Source: Drechmeria coniospora
Taxonomy: Eukaryota > Ascomycota > Sordariomycetes > Hypocreales > Ophiocordycipitaceae
DNA length: 64,000 nt
Assembly (NCBI RefSeq): GCF_001625195.1
Contig: NC_054390.1
Location: 9,645,222 to 9,709,221 of the forward strand
Direction: 5' to 3'
Shown here: positions 10,240-18,648 of the stretch, one piece after another
Layout of the letters: each line of letters opens with the position of its first letter
Numbering within the stretch: position 1 is the stretch's first letter
Translations under genes and position numbers: made by a program
Notes under the pieces: generated by a model
Seen by the model: the letters and a program-made list of their open reading frames with translations, nothing else
Database searches by the model: none
Told to the model about the DNA's origin: nothing

Positions 10240-10917
10240 GATGGATGGATGGGCCGGCGTTGCTCCCACGCCACTCAGTAGCCAACCCGAATGATGCAGT
10301 CACTTTTCTTCTCCCGCGCCGCCGCATGCCTCGCGCAAACGTCATGATTTGTCGACATCAAGGGCGTCTCTGCCGTAGGCGAAGGTGTTGAGCAGGCGGC
10401 AACATGGATGCATGGGCCGGCGTTGCCCTCGTCGGATGCCGATGCTTCCCACGCCACTCAAATTGCCAAACCAAACGATGCAGTCGTTTTTCTTCTCCCT
10501 CACCGCCCCCATGCCTCGCGCAAACGTCATGATTCGTCGACAACATCAAGGACGTCTGCCGTAGGCGAAGGTGTTGAGCAGGCGGCAACATGGATGCATG
10601 GGCCGGCGTTGCCTCCCACACCACTCAGAGTAGCCAACCCGAATGATGCAGTCAATTTTCTTCTCCCGCGCCGCCCGCATGCCTCGCGCAAACGTCATGA
10701 TCTGTCGGCAACATGGATGCATGGGCCGGCGTTGCCCTCGTCGCCCTCGTCGGATGCCGATGCATCCCACGCCACTCAGAGTAGGAATGATGCAGTCGTT
10801 TTTCTTCTCCCACGCCGCCCGCCATGCCTCGCGCAAACGTCATGATTCGTCGACAATATCAAGGACGTCTCTGCCGTAGGCCAAGTGTCGATGCTGGGAG
10901 CAGGCGGCATGTTGCCG
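10240..10917. repeat. four-copy tandem repeat of 120-200 bp
   Basis: Units start near 10247, 10403, 10589 and 10713. They share ATGGGCCGGCGTTG, CGATGCAGTC..TTTTCTTCTCCC, CCTCGCGCAAACGTCATGAT and CAAGGACGTCT..GCCGTAGG. The last unit runs to within one base of the AlkB-like gene's stop. Overlapping short frames here are repeat artefacts. Confidence 0.9.
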
Positions 10918-12027
10918 TCAAGCAATCGACCTCTCATCCAACACCCCGGACCGTACCGTACCGCTTGTCGACGGTCGAGGTCGCGGAGCCGAGGGGGGGA
11001 GACGAGACTGTCGTTCCCCTGCAGACGTCGCTTTGGCGTGTCCTCGTGCCCGCGCCTCGGCCTCCTCCTGTATCTCCGCCCGCGCCTCGGCCTCCTCCGC
11101 TATCCTCGCATCGCAGACGCCGGGAAAGGCACAGTCGCAGCCGGCGTCGGCCCCCCGCTTCACGGTCCGCATCGTCATCGAGTATCGGCCCGTCCTCGCG
11201 ACGGTGCGGCCGTCGATCTGGTCCGTCTTGCGTCCCCGGATGCCGTGCGTGTATCCGTACCGCGACGGGCCCATCATGAGCAGCAGAGACCTCGGCGGGA
11301 GGAGCAGCTCCATCGTCTCCTCGGGCTCCGTCTCCTCGGGTTCCGTCTCCTCGGGCTCCGTCTCCTCGGGCTCCGTCTCCTCGGGCTCCATCTCGGGCTC
11401 CCCCCCTCCTTCGCGCCGCGCCATCCCCTCCGCCTCGGCTCCCGGCGTCGATGCCGGCCGCTTCGGCTCCCGCGCCAGCGACCTCTTGGGCAGCCGCATG
11501 CGCCGGGCGTCCCGCGCGTCGCACCTCCGGAACCGCATCGGCACGGCGCTCCCCAGCGAGAGGCTGTAGAGGGCCTCGGCGAAGAGGGAATGCGTGTCGA
11601 CGTGGGGCGGGATGCCGGCGCCGGGCGGGTAGTACTGCATGGTGAACTGGTCCGGCAGGTACTCTTGCACGGGCAGGCGCGGGAGCAGCTCCCTGACGTA
11701 GTCTGGCGGCGGCGTAAACGTCGTCTCGGACGCGCCAAAGGTCGTGTAGTCAAAGTGGTGGCCGTGGTGCTGGCTGACGCGCCTCCTCGGCGGCGTCAAC
11801 GTCGTGCCGTCGGGCTCGGCGTCGTGGAAGGCGGCAATCATCACCGCCTCCTCCGCCTCCGTGATGAAGTCGTGGATGAGCGTCAGCCCGTTGGCCCATC
11901 GCTGCGTCTTTGGGGGGCTCGCCTCGGCAGCGGGCAGCATCGGGACGGTCTGGAGAAGGTCGAGGGAGCGGGAAAAGGTCGAGGAAGCGGAAAAGGTCGA
12001 GGGAGCGGTCGAGACGAGAGTTTGCAA
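10918..12027 (-). CDS. AlkB-like 2-oxoglutarate/Fe(II) dioxygenase
   Basis: A single-exon minus-strand gene of 369 residues. The first 35 residues are Ser/Thr-rich low complexity; the Met at residue 30 is an alternative start. The domain begins at about 40 (GLTLIHDFITEAEEAVMI). The iron ligands are clear: H142 and D144 in PPHVDTHS, and H261 in YGYTHGI. The 2-oxoglutarate-binding arginines follow as RYSMTMR (281-287). This is the AlkB/ALKBH8-type pattern of enzymes that oxidatively demethylate nucleic acid or modify tRNA wobble uridine; the substrate cannot be told from sequence. Between the second and third iron ligands sits an extra loop with about five EETEP units (about 214-238), encoded by a 15-bp repeat. 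The Cys- and Glu-rich C-terminus is unassigned. Confidence 0.85.
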   Translation of the reverse strand: MQTLVSTAPSTFSASSTFSRSLDLLQTVPMLPAAEASPPKTQRWANGLTLIHDFITEAEEAVMIAAFHDAEPDGTTLTPPRRRVSQHHGHHFDYTTFGASETTFTPPPDYVRELLPRLPVQEYLPDQFTMQYYPPGAGIPPHVDTHSLFAEALYSLSLGSAVPMRFRRCDARDARRMRLPKRSLAREPKRPASTPGAEAEGMARREGGGEPEMEPEETEPEETEPEETEPEETEPEETMELLLPPRSLLLMMGPSRYGYTHGIRGRKTDQIDGRTVARTGRYSMTMRTVKRGADAGCDCAFPGVCDARIAEEAEARAEIQEEAEARARGHAKATSAGERQSRLPPSAPRPRPSTSGTVRSGVLDERSIA

Positions 12028-12840
12028 GCCGTGGAAAATTTAGCAGAAAAGTGGCGCATCGGGAGTCGAGTCGCCGTCACGGCTGGTGGATGACGGTCAT
12101 GGTCCACGCCGGCCACGACGGCGGCCCCCGACGGGACGAGGAGCTGTCCGGGACCGATCGAGCAGTGTCGGTGTCGAGTGCCGACATCATGGCCGTGACG
12201 CCGCCGTCGTTGCGATGCCTCGCTTCGACGGGAGCACCGTGGGTTTTCTCGGCCACGGCCGGCCTACCCTATACCTCGAGTCCATCTTCGACTGGGATGT
12301 GTCAAGGGTCGAGCATGGCCAGGACATGGACAGGAGATTCTCCATGGCAGTTGTATATTTCACCTTGTTGCCGTAGACCATCAGCCGCATCGTTGGCCCA
12401 AGGCTGCCGTGCTGGCCACAATTCGATTGTCCCGCGTGTCTTCATCGTAGGCTCGCAAAGAATGACAGACGCATGAAAAAGATGCTTCCGCTGGCATGGA
12501 TTCGAATCGTACGATTGACCGACCGTATCATCATCTCGGCCACGGCCGGCCTACCCTACACCTCGGGTCCATCGGCACTCCAACTTGGCCGCAGGGACGT
12601 GTCAAGGGTCGAGCATGCCAAGACATGGACAGGACATTCTCCATGGTGGTCGTTGCTTTGTTGCCTAGACCATCAGCCGCATCGATGGGCTGGATTCTGC
12701 GAGCGAGCAAGCCGTCGAAAGGCCAGACATTCGACGGCCAACATCTCGACTCGTGCAACCGGCGCACGAGCAAGGTCTGAGCGGACGCCTGGCTTCGCGC
12801 GTGCAGGCACGCACCATTCATCACCGGCGGAGACATGACC
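12028..12840. repeat. diverged direct repeat of about 150 bp; no gene
   Basis: A block with CGGCCACGGCCGGCCTACCC, then GTGTCAAGGGTCGAGCATG, then CAGGACATGGACAGGA, then TAGACCATCAGCCGCATCG occurs at about 12249-12398 and again at 12537-12690. No convincing coding frame lies around it. Confidence 0.75.
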
Positions 12841-13510
12841 GGCGCGCGCGATTGGGACGACGTCTGGCCAGGGAGCATGTCGGCAGCGAAAACGGCGCGG
12901 ATGCCACGGTGGCGATGCCGCGACCGTCGTCCCGGCCGTGCCCTGCGTCACGGTCGAGCCTCGTCGATCGTCTCTTCGTCCCGCTCAGACCGGACAAGGG
13001 GTGCCGGCGTGACGACGACGACGGCGGCCGCGTCGCAATGGCCATGGCCATGGTAGAACTCGAAGCCTCTCGATGTAGCCACTCCGACCACCTGCAGAGG
13101 GCACGCCATCGTCCATGGTTGGCGGGTGCGTCCTCTCGCCGCCTGGCCATTTCTTCGGTACGCGGCCTGGATTCCGCAGCCGACCAGGCCATGGCGAACA
13201 CGTCGGGTTTGGCCATGGTAGAAGCCGAAGCCTCTCGACGTAGCCGCTCCGACCACCTGCAGAGGGCTCTGTCCCCTTTCACCCATGACGCGCGGAATGC
13301 GACGCCATCGTCCATGGTTGGCGGGTGCCGTCCTCTCGACGTGGCGACGCGCGGGATGCGACGGCATCGTCCATGGTTGGAGGGTGCCCGTCCTCTTGCC
13401 GCCTGGCCATTTCTTCGGCACACGGCCTCGATTCCCGGAGCCGACGTGGCCAGTCGAATCCGTCAGGTTTCGTCTGCCGGCGCGGCCCACACCACCCTTC
13501 CATGTTGAAA
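12841..13510. repeat. imperfect tandem repeats with CATCGTCCATGGTTGG core
   Basis: The words CATCGTCCATGGTTGGCGGGTG, GCCGCCTGGCCATTTCTTCGG and CTCTCGACGTAGCC recur three to four times each at irregular 60-150 bp spacing. Long frames on both strands follow the repeat and lack any domain. Confidence 0.7.
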
Positions 13511-14316
13511 CATGCTTGGCCCCGACGTTCTAGCGCCGCACGACGGCACCCGGCCGACGCCACGAGACGGCCGATCGAAGCGACAACTGTCGTTGTTTCT
13601 TGGTGTGATTCCTCCGACTGCGCCTCTTGAAATTGCAAGAAACAAGCGTCACTGTAGGAACTGGCCAGCGATGGCCGGCGTCCTCGAGTCGTCGCTTGCT
13701 CGGCGTTTGTGTCGACCTGCTGCGATGGCACGTGCTCGCCGGCACCCGCAAACGGCTCCAAGCATGGCACCACGGCCCACGAGTTTGCCGACGGCCAGGG
13801 GTGTGTACGCTCCCCCGCTCGCATGGCAGGACGGAAAGCGTGGGCGACGATTTGGTCGAGGCACCGCACGCACGCGGGTCCGTAGGGGCACGGGTGCCGG
13901 GCGCTGGACCGTCGGGGCATGGATGCGTGCATCGAGGGCGGGCGAGGCTCGCGTCATGGGTGCCGAATGGCGGTGGCATCTGGGGCCTGCCGTGGTGCCG
14001 ATGCCACCTGCAAGCCGCTGCAGGCCGCCGGCTGGTCCGTGACGGCAGCGGCCGTGGATGGCGGCGTGACGGGGAGACACAGCGGCGGGCGTCTCATGCC
14101 GTCGTCTTGGCCGGCGAGCTTGGTGTGCCGTCGACGGTGAGGGTTGGGGATGGGAGGAGGGTTGGGGGGATGAAGGCGGTCAGGCCGCACGAGGTTCCGC
14201 GTCGGTGGCAGTTACGGAGCGCTCAGTCGTGGTTTCCCATCTCGCAGGACCTACAGTGCACTGCAGGCGTACGCCGTCGTGCCTGCCGTAGTGATTGTAG
14301 GTACTGTAGGTGCGGC
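13511..14316. other. GC-rich intergenic, no gene supported
   Basis: Several long overlapping frames on both strands, none with a recognisable motif, signal peptide or coherent splice signals. Confidence 0.4.
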
Positions 14317-14383
14317 GGGGTGTCAAAATGTCGATTCAATTTGTCGCAGTGGTGCTGCCGAAAGTGAATCGTCATTTTTGTCA
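14317..14383. repeat. dispersed palindromic element, copy E
   Basis: Left arm GTGTCAAAATGTCGATTCAA, right arm GTGAATCGTCATTTTTGTCA, centre GTGGTGCTGCC. It is 112 bp from copy F. Confidence 0.85.
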
Positions 14384-14428
14384 AGCGACTGTACCTAGGA
14401 TGTAGGTACCTATTAGTACCTAGTCTGG

Positions 14429-14495
14429 TGGGGTGACAAATTATCTCTTCAATTTGTTGCAGTAGTGCTGGCGAACTGAATCGTCAATTTTGTCA
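14429..14495. repeat. dispersed palindromic element, copy F
   Basis: Left arm GGTGACAAATTATCTCTTCAA, right arm CTGAATCGTCAATTTTGTCA, centre GTAGTGCTGGC. The flank CTGTACCTAGGATGTAG is shared with copy E, so the pair looks like a local duplication including flanking DNA. Confidence 0.85.
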
Positions 14496-14957
14496 CGCGC
14501 TGTACCTAGGATGTAGCACCTATTAGCAGGTACCATCCATGTCGCGACCGCTGCCACCGCAAGTACCTGTACCTCCCCTTTCAAGGTACCTGTGGCACGG
14601 AGTACACAGCGTGCCTGCCTATTATTAGGACCTGCTAAAGATGCCTCGTACCGGTACTTGCTGCCGGTACGACCATCGGCCGCCGGCATCGACGATTGTG
14701 GCGTCGATGGACAGGGACCGGTGCCGTGGCTGTGCGCCGAGGCTTGCCACCTGCACCTCGACCAAAGGAAAGACGACCTCCGCTGCCTCGTCCGTCGCAC
14801 CCTAGGCATCCTCCCCGATGCGTCCGGGTGCATGTGCGTGCCGGCAACCGCACGAGCACCGTGGCCCTGCACTGGCATGCAGACCAAGCCTGCAACGCTG
14901 ACATGACACGCGCGGTGCACGAACATGTGCTCTCGCACCTGGTGCTGCCTGACGACT
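14496..14957. other. intergenic, no gene supported
   Basis: Open frames on both strands are short and without domains; some GGTACCTGTACC-type short words. Confidence 0.35.
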
Positions 14958-15115
14958 ACAGGTGCTACGTGGTGCCTTGGTGGCTACTGGGTCCCGGTGC
15001 AGCACAGGTGCTACAGGCGCTACCGGTGCCTACAGGTGCTACTGGCGCCTACAGGTGCTGCCTGGTACCTACAGGTGCTACCTGCGCAGAACAGGTCCTA
15101 CAGCTGCCAACCTAC
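14958..15115. repeat. CTACAGGTGCTACTGG-type short tandem repeat
   Basis: About ten imperfect units of CTACAGGTGCTACYGG spanning 150 bp. Confidence 0.8.
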
Positions 15116-15656
15116 CTGCTCCCTACCCGCCCAAGCACCTACCAGGTGGGTGGGTAGTACCCAGGGCACTGTGACGAATGCAAGCTGCGCACGCGCCCTG
15201 CCGAGGTGCGTCGTCGAGCGTCGCCGGCACCGACGAGCTGCTGCGCCGGCCGGGCAACCCCGGCGCTGCCTCTGCGTCCCATGCCCAGGGGCCTGCTAGC
15301 GGCCGGTGCCACCCCCGCGGCGCCGCCACCCCCCCACCGCTGAGACCCCCCCGTCGGCGCCCCTGTTCGGCATTTGGAAGCCCGTGGGGCCGCCGTTCGG
15401 CCGCCTTTCGGCCTGCCCGCTGCGACGGTACGCCGACCTGCGCCCGAGCCGCCCGCGAAGGCCAGGTACCCTCGACCCGCCCGGACTGTCATCGGCCCAT
15501 GTTTGCAGCCGCCGCCTCCCTTCCGCCCCGTCTCGTGGGCGCAGTCCCGACGAAACGTGGCACGCGGGAGCGCACCCGTGCCTGAGTGCCGCTCCCCGCT
15601 AGCTCGCTCCATGAGTCGGTCGGTGCGGACGGACGGACGAACGCTGCTCCATCGTC
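15116..15656. other. GC-rich intergenic, no gene supported
   Basis: Mutually overlapping frames with random-looking Arg/Pro/Ala composition; no domain. Confidence 0.35.
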
Positions 15657-15661
15657 GTCTC

Positions 15662-15695
<34 letters not shown>

Positions 15696-15718
15696 ATCGT
15701 CGTCATCGTCACCGTCAC

Positions 15719-15749
<31 letters not shown>

Positions 15750-15752
15750 CTC
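15657..15752. repeat. CCGTCG then CCCTCG hexamer repeat in the HsbA-like gene promoter
   Basis: A run of GTCGCC units passes into TCGCCC units and ends at CTCTCGAG, a few bases before the TATA-like element of the downstream gene. Confidence 0.85.
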
Positions 15753-15757
15753 TCGAG

Positions 15758-15764
15758 TATATAA
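15758..15764 (+). promoter_or_regulatory. TATA-like element of the HsbA-like gene
   Basis: TATATAA lies 227 bp before the start codon of the wall protein gene, followed by pyrimidine-rich DNA (TCCTCGACATCTCTCCC) typical of fungal transcription starts. Inferred from position only. Confidence 0.5.
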
Positions 15765-15990
15765 CGCCCATGCTCGTCCCCCGACTCGTCCTCGACATCT
15801 CTCCCATCCTCTCGCAGACAGCAAAAGCATAGCGATTCCTTCTCCCGCCATTCGTTCCTCCTGCACCATCCATCGCCTACTTGCATACCCGTCAACGCAT
15901 AGACGCATAGACGCATACTTTAATAGACGCATACGCACGCACGCCCGTTAATCCCTCGCTCGACCATCCACAACCACCCATCCCTTCGCC

Positions 15991-16821
15991 ATGCAGTTCC
16001 TCGCCGTCGCCTGCCTCGCCGCCGGTGCCCTCGCCGGCACCATCGACACGCCCTCGCGCGTCTTCGAGCGCGACCTCGCCACCGTCACCGGCGTCATCGC
16101 CAACGTCGGCACCAAGATTGAAGCCCTCGACACCGCCGCCAAGGCCTTCAGCGGCGACCAGGCTGGCGTCCTCGGAGCCGCCAAGGAGCTCATCTCGACG
16201 CTCGAGGCCGGCACCAAGACCGTCTCCGGCTCGGCCGAGCTGACCCTCTCCGACGCCGTCGCCCTCCAGGGCCCCGTCACCGCCCTCCAGTCCAAGGCGG
16301 AGAAGCTCGAGTCCAACTTCCTCGCCAAGCGCTCCGCCGTCGAGGAGGCCGGCGCCTGCGACGCCGTCCGCAAGGCCCTCTCCGACATCAGCACCAACTC
16401 CGAGGCCCTCATCAAGGCCGTCGTCGGCAAGGTGCCCACCGACGCCCAGGCCATTGCCAAGACCCTCGCCGAGGGCCTCACCACCGTCCTCGCCAAGGCC
16501 AAGGGGGACTTTTCCGCCGACAACTGCAAGGCCAAGGCCGCTTCGAGCTCCTCGCCCGCCACCAAGTCCGCCACGGCCTCGGCCAAATCCTCCTCCTCCT
16601 CCGCCGCCGCCTCCTCGGCCTCCTCCTCCGTCTCCTCGGCCTCCTCGAGCGCGTCCGCCACCTCCTCGGCCTCCTCGACGACGGTGAGGCCCAGCGGCAG
16701 CGGCGGTCGCTCCGTTCCCCAGCCCACCGGTACCAACTCGACCGGCGTGACTGCCGGCGCCGGCGCCTTTATCGCGCCCGCCGGCCTCTTCGTCGTCGCC
16801 GTGGCCGCTATGATTGTCTGA
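15991..16821 (+). CDS. HsbA-type cell-wall galactomannoprotein, GPI-anchored
   Basis: An intronless gene of 276 residues with strong C-rich third positions. Residues 1-15 form a signal peptide (MQFLAVACLAAGALA). Residues about 23-175 are an amphipathic helical domain with the regular A/L/I spacing of the hydrophobic surface-binding protein A family (fungal Mp1-like wall mannoproteins), with few cysteines (CDAV and DNCKAK). A Ser/Ala-rich stalk (about 180-230) follows. The extreme C-terminus, AFIAPAGLFVVAVAAMIV after a small-residue region, is a GPI-attachment signal. The family coats the wall and binds hydrophobic surfaces such as cuticle. The 3' flank is T-rich. Confidence 0.88.
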   Translation: MQFLAVACLAAGALAGTIDTPSRVFERDLATVTGVIANVGTKIEALDTAAKAFSGDQAGVLGAAKELISTLEAGTKTVSGSAELTLSDAVALQGPVTALQSKAEKLESNFLAKRSAVEEAGACDAVRKALSDISTNSEALIKAVVGKVPTDAQAIAKTLAEGLTTVLAKAKGDFSADNCKAKAASSSSPATKSATASAKSSSSSAAASSASSSVSSASSSASATSSASSTTVRPSGSGGRSVPQPTGTNSTGVTAGAGAFIAPAGLFVVAVAAMIV

Positions 16822-17232
16822 GGGCGTTGCGAGTCGAGGCGAGCCGTTTTTTTTTCTTTTTCACTTTGGAGTTCAAAGCAAGTACCCTGCTTCCCACCAG
16901 CTTCCTCTTTTTTTCTTCTCCTTTGCTCTCTTTTTTCATCTTCGCCGACCCATGTTGGAGCCCCCGACCGGCCTGGCGGGCTATTCGATAAACTTGATAA
17001 TAATATGCATGAACAAAACATGACAACACCCTTCATTCGCATCTTGTGCAACGCTCCGTGCTGTAAACGTGTGCTCCGTACTGCGTGAACCAGATATTAG
17101 TTCTTGCCTGTGCACTGTCAGTACAACTTCTACTTGCACTCTCACTTGTACGTGCTTTACTCTCAAGCACAAGAAGGTCGACGTTGTACTGTATGCTGGG
17201 TATTCCGTTTACTTACGTAACCCCCACGTCGA
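16822..17232. other. convergent 3' region, T/C-rich
   Basis: Shared downstream DNA of the HsbA-like (+) and copper transporter (-) genes. It has runs such as TTTTTTTTTCTTTTTC near 16848 and 16910, consistent with 3' untranslated regions. No gene seen. Confidence 0.5.
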
Positions 17233-17879
17233 CTATCCACAGCAAATTGTCGTCTCCTCGCAAACACCCCCAACCGGCTTCCCCGCCGCGCACTCGACGA
17301 CGAACCAGTCGCACAGAAACTTGCCCAGGCCGGCTCCGACAAAGATGCTGATAATGACGTAGCCGTTAAAGTACATGGCCAGAAGCATCACCATGTAGCC
17401 CCCCGCAAAGGTGACGGCGTGCAGGAGCGAGCGCAGCAGCTGCTGGAGGACCGAGGCGCGAAAGGTCCCCACGTCAAGTCCGAGCCCGTCGCCGACATCG
17501 AGGTCGCCGTGTCGTCTCGAAGCCTCCCTCTGGAACTGGCGCGTCAGGAACCGGTCGTACTCCTTGCCCAGCCGCCGAGAGAACTCGACGAGGACGACGA
17601 GGGCGACGACGCCGATGCACGTGGCCGCGAACATGGCTTCGTTGCGAATGTGCCAACTGGAAGAGAGGAAGCAGGCGTCGACCGTGTGCCAGTTCCACAG
17701 CATCTGCCGTCATCGTCCCGTCAGCCGGCCTGCCGTTGCTGCAACTAGGCCCGAGCCCTCCACGGGATTCGGGCGGCATTCGGGCGGATTCGGGCGGGAG
17801 CTTGTGAACCAACGTCCAGACGTACCGAGATTTTGCATTTTGCTCCGTGGCCGCCGCCCATGCTTCCGTGATTCATCAT
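17233..17879 (-). CDS. Ctr-family copper transporter
   Basis: Two exons: 17826-17879 and 17233-17703, with a 122-nt intron (donor GTACGT, branch GCTGAC, acceptor GGCAG), phase 0, 174 residues. Exon 1 supplies the Met/His-rich extracellular tail (MMNHGSMGGGHG). Exon 2 continues MLWNWHTVDACFLSSSWHI, the hallmark entry into the first membrane helix of fungal Ctr2/Ctr3-type proteins. The second helix carries MxxxM-type methionines (GGYMVMLLAM), and the third ends with a GAGLG small-residue packing motif. These trimers import Cu(I) at the plasma or vacuolar membrane; which one is not decidable here. The C-terminus has CC as a possible copper-handling motif. The gene is divergent from a ferric/cupric reductase. 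Confidence 0.92.
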
Positions 17880-18648
17880 CGTGCCGGCCCTTTGTCACGA
17901 GCTCGTTCGTTCGCGGCACCCTCGGGCCGATGATTCGTCCTCGATCGAATATTGCCGTGCTCGCACAAGCTAGTACAAACCACTTGTGCCGAGAACAGTA
18001 CTGTGCAGTGCAGTACTTGTAGTTTGGTGTGTACGCGGAGCAATCGAATCCTTTCGGGAGTGACGCCGGTAGTGGGTGTGGGCCGAGTTCGTCCTTTTAT
18101 ACCGTTTGCCTGTCCTGCGCTCGCACCATGATAGCCCGTTAATGACGCCCAGTCGTCCGTTAAACACCGCATGCGCCGACGGAGCCATTTCGAGCACAAC
18201 AATGGTCGGACGATGCCGTCAAACTGATGCCATTTCCTTGCCTTTGGCCTTGGGAATGTGGATAATTCATTCCCTGCTTCCCCCCACAAATATGCTCATT
18301 TTTGCGCAGGGCCGACGAGGACCTCGAACCCGTTCCTTGCCAAGCATCGTCATTTGCAGCATCACCGCCAATATCTTGGCCCTACCACGCCGAATGGGGT
18401 AGCTCTCGCCTTGCTTCTTGGCGTCGTTCCCGAGAGTATGCTTAAAATCAAGTCTCAGCCACCGTCTCACCGGCACGCTCGCAATGGCCGTCGGTACTTT
18501 CCTGCCTCGCCGTCCGAGGCACCACGCAACCGTTCCTATCCATGTCAGCAACAACCTATAATTGCCTCCGTCCTTTCCGCCGCCTGATTTGATTCGACCT
18601 CGTCGTCTCGCTCCCGTCGTCGACGGCTTCCGAGCCGAGGCGGACACC
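17880..18648. promoter_or_regulatory. divergent promoter between copper transporter and metalloreductase
   Basis: 769 bp separate the two start codons, with no credible gene between. The arrangement fits co-regulation by metal status. A TTTGCTC word (the yeast Mac1-type core) occurs at 17839-17845, but inside exon 1 of the transporter, and one hit is weak evidence. A GATAA word lies near 18260. Confidence 0.5.

Noticed and set aside
12753..13932. Overlapping 180-251 codon frames on both strands
   Set aside because: All follow the 60-150 bp repeats; no domain, and mutually overlapping in opposite senses.
15948..17051. 367-codon minus-strand Ala/Glu-rich frame
   Set aside because: Antisense of the Ser/Ala stalk and domain of the HsbA-like gene.
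18310..18345. Possible tRNA TPsiC-like stretch (CTCGAACCCG)
   Set aside because: No matching acceptor stem or anticodon arm can be folded around it.
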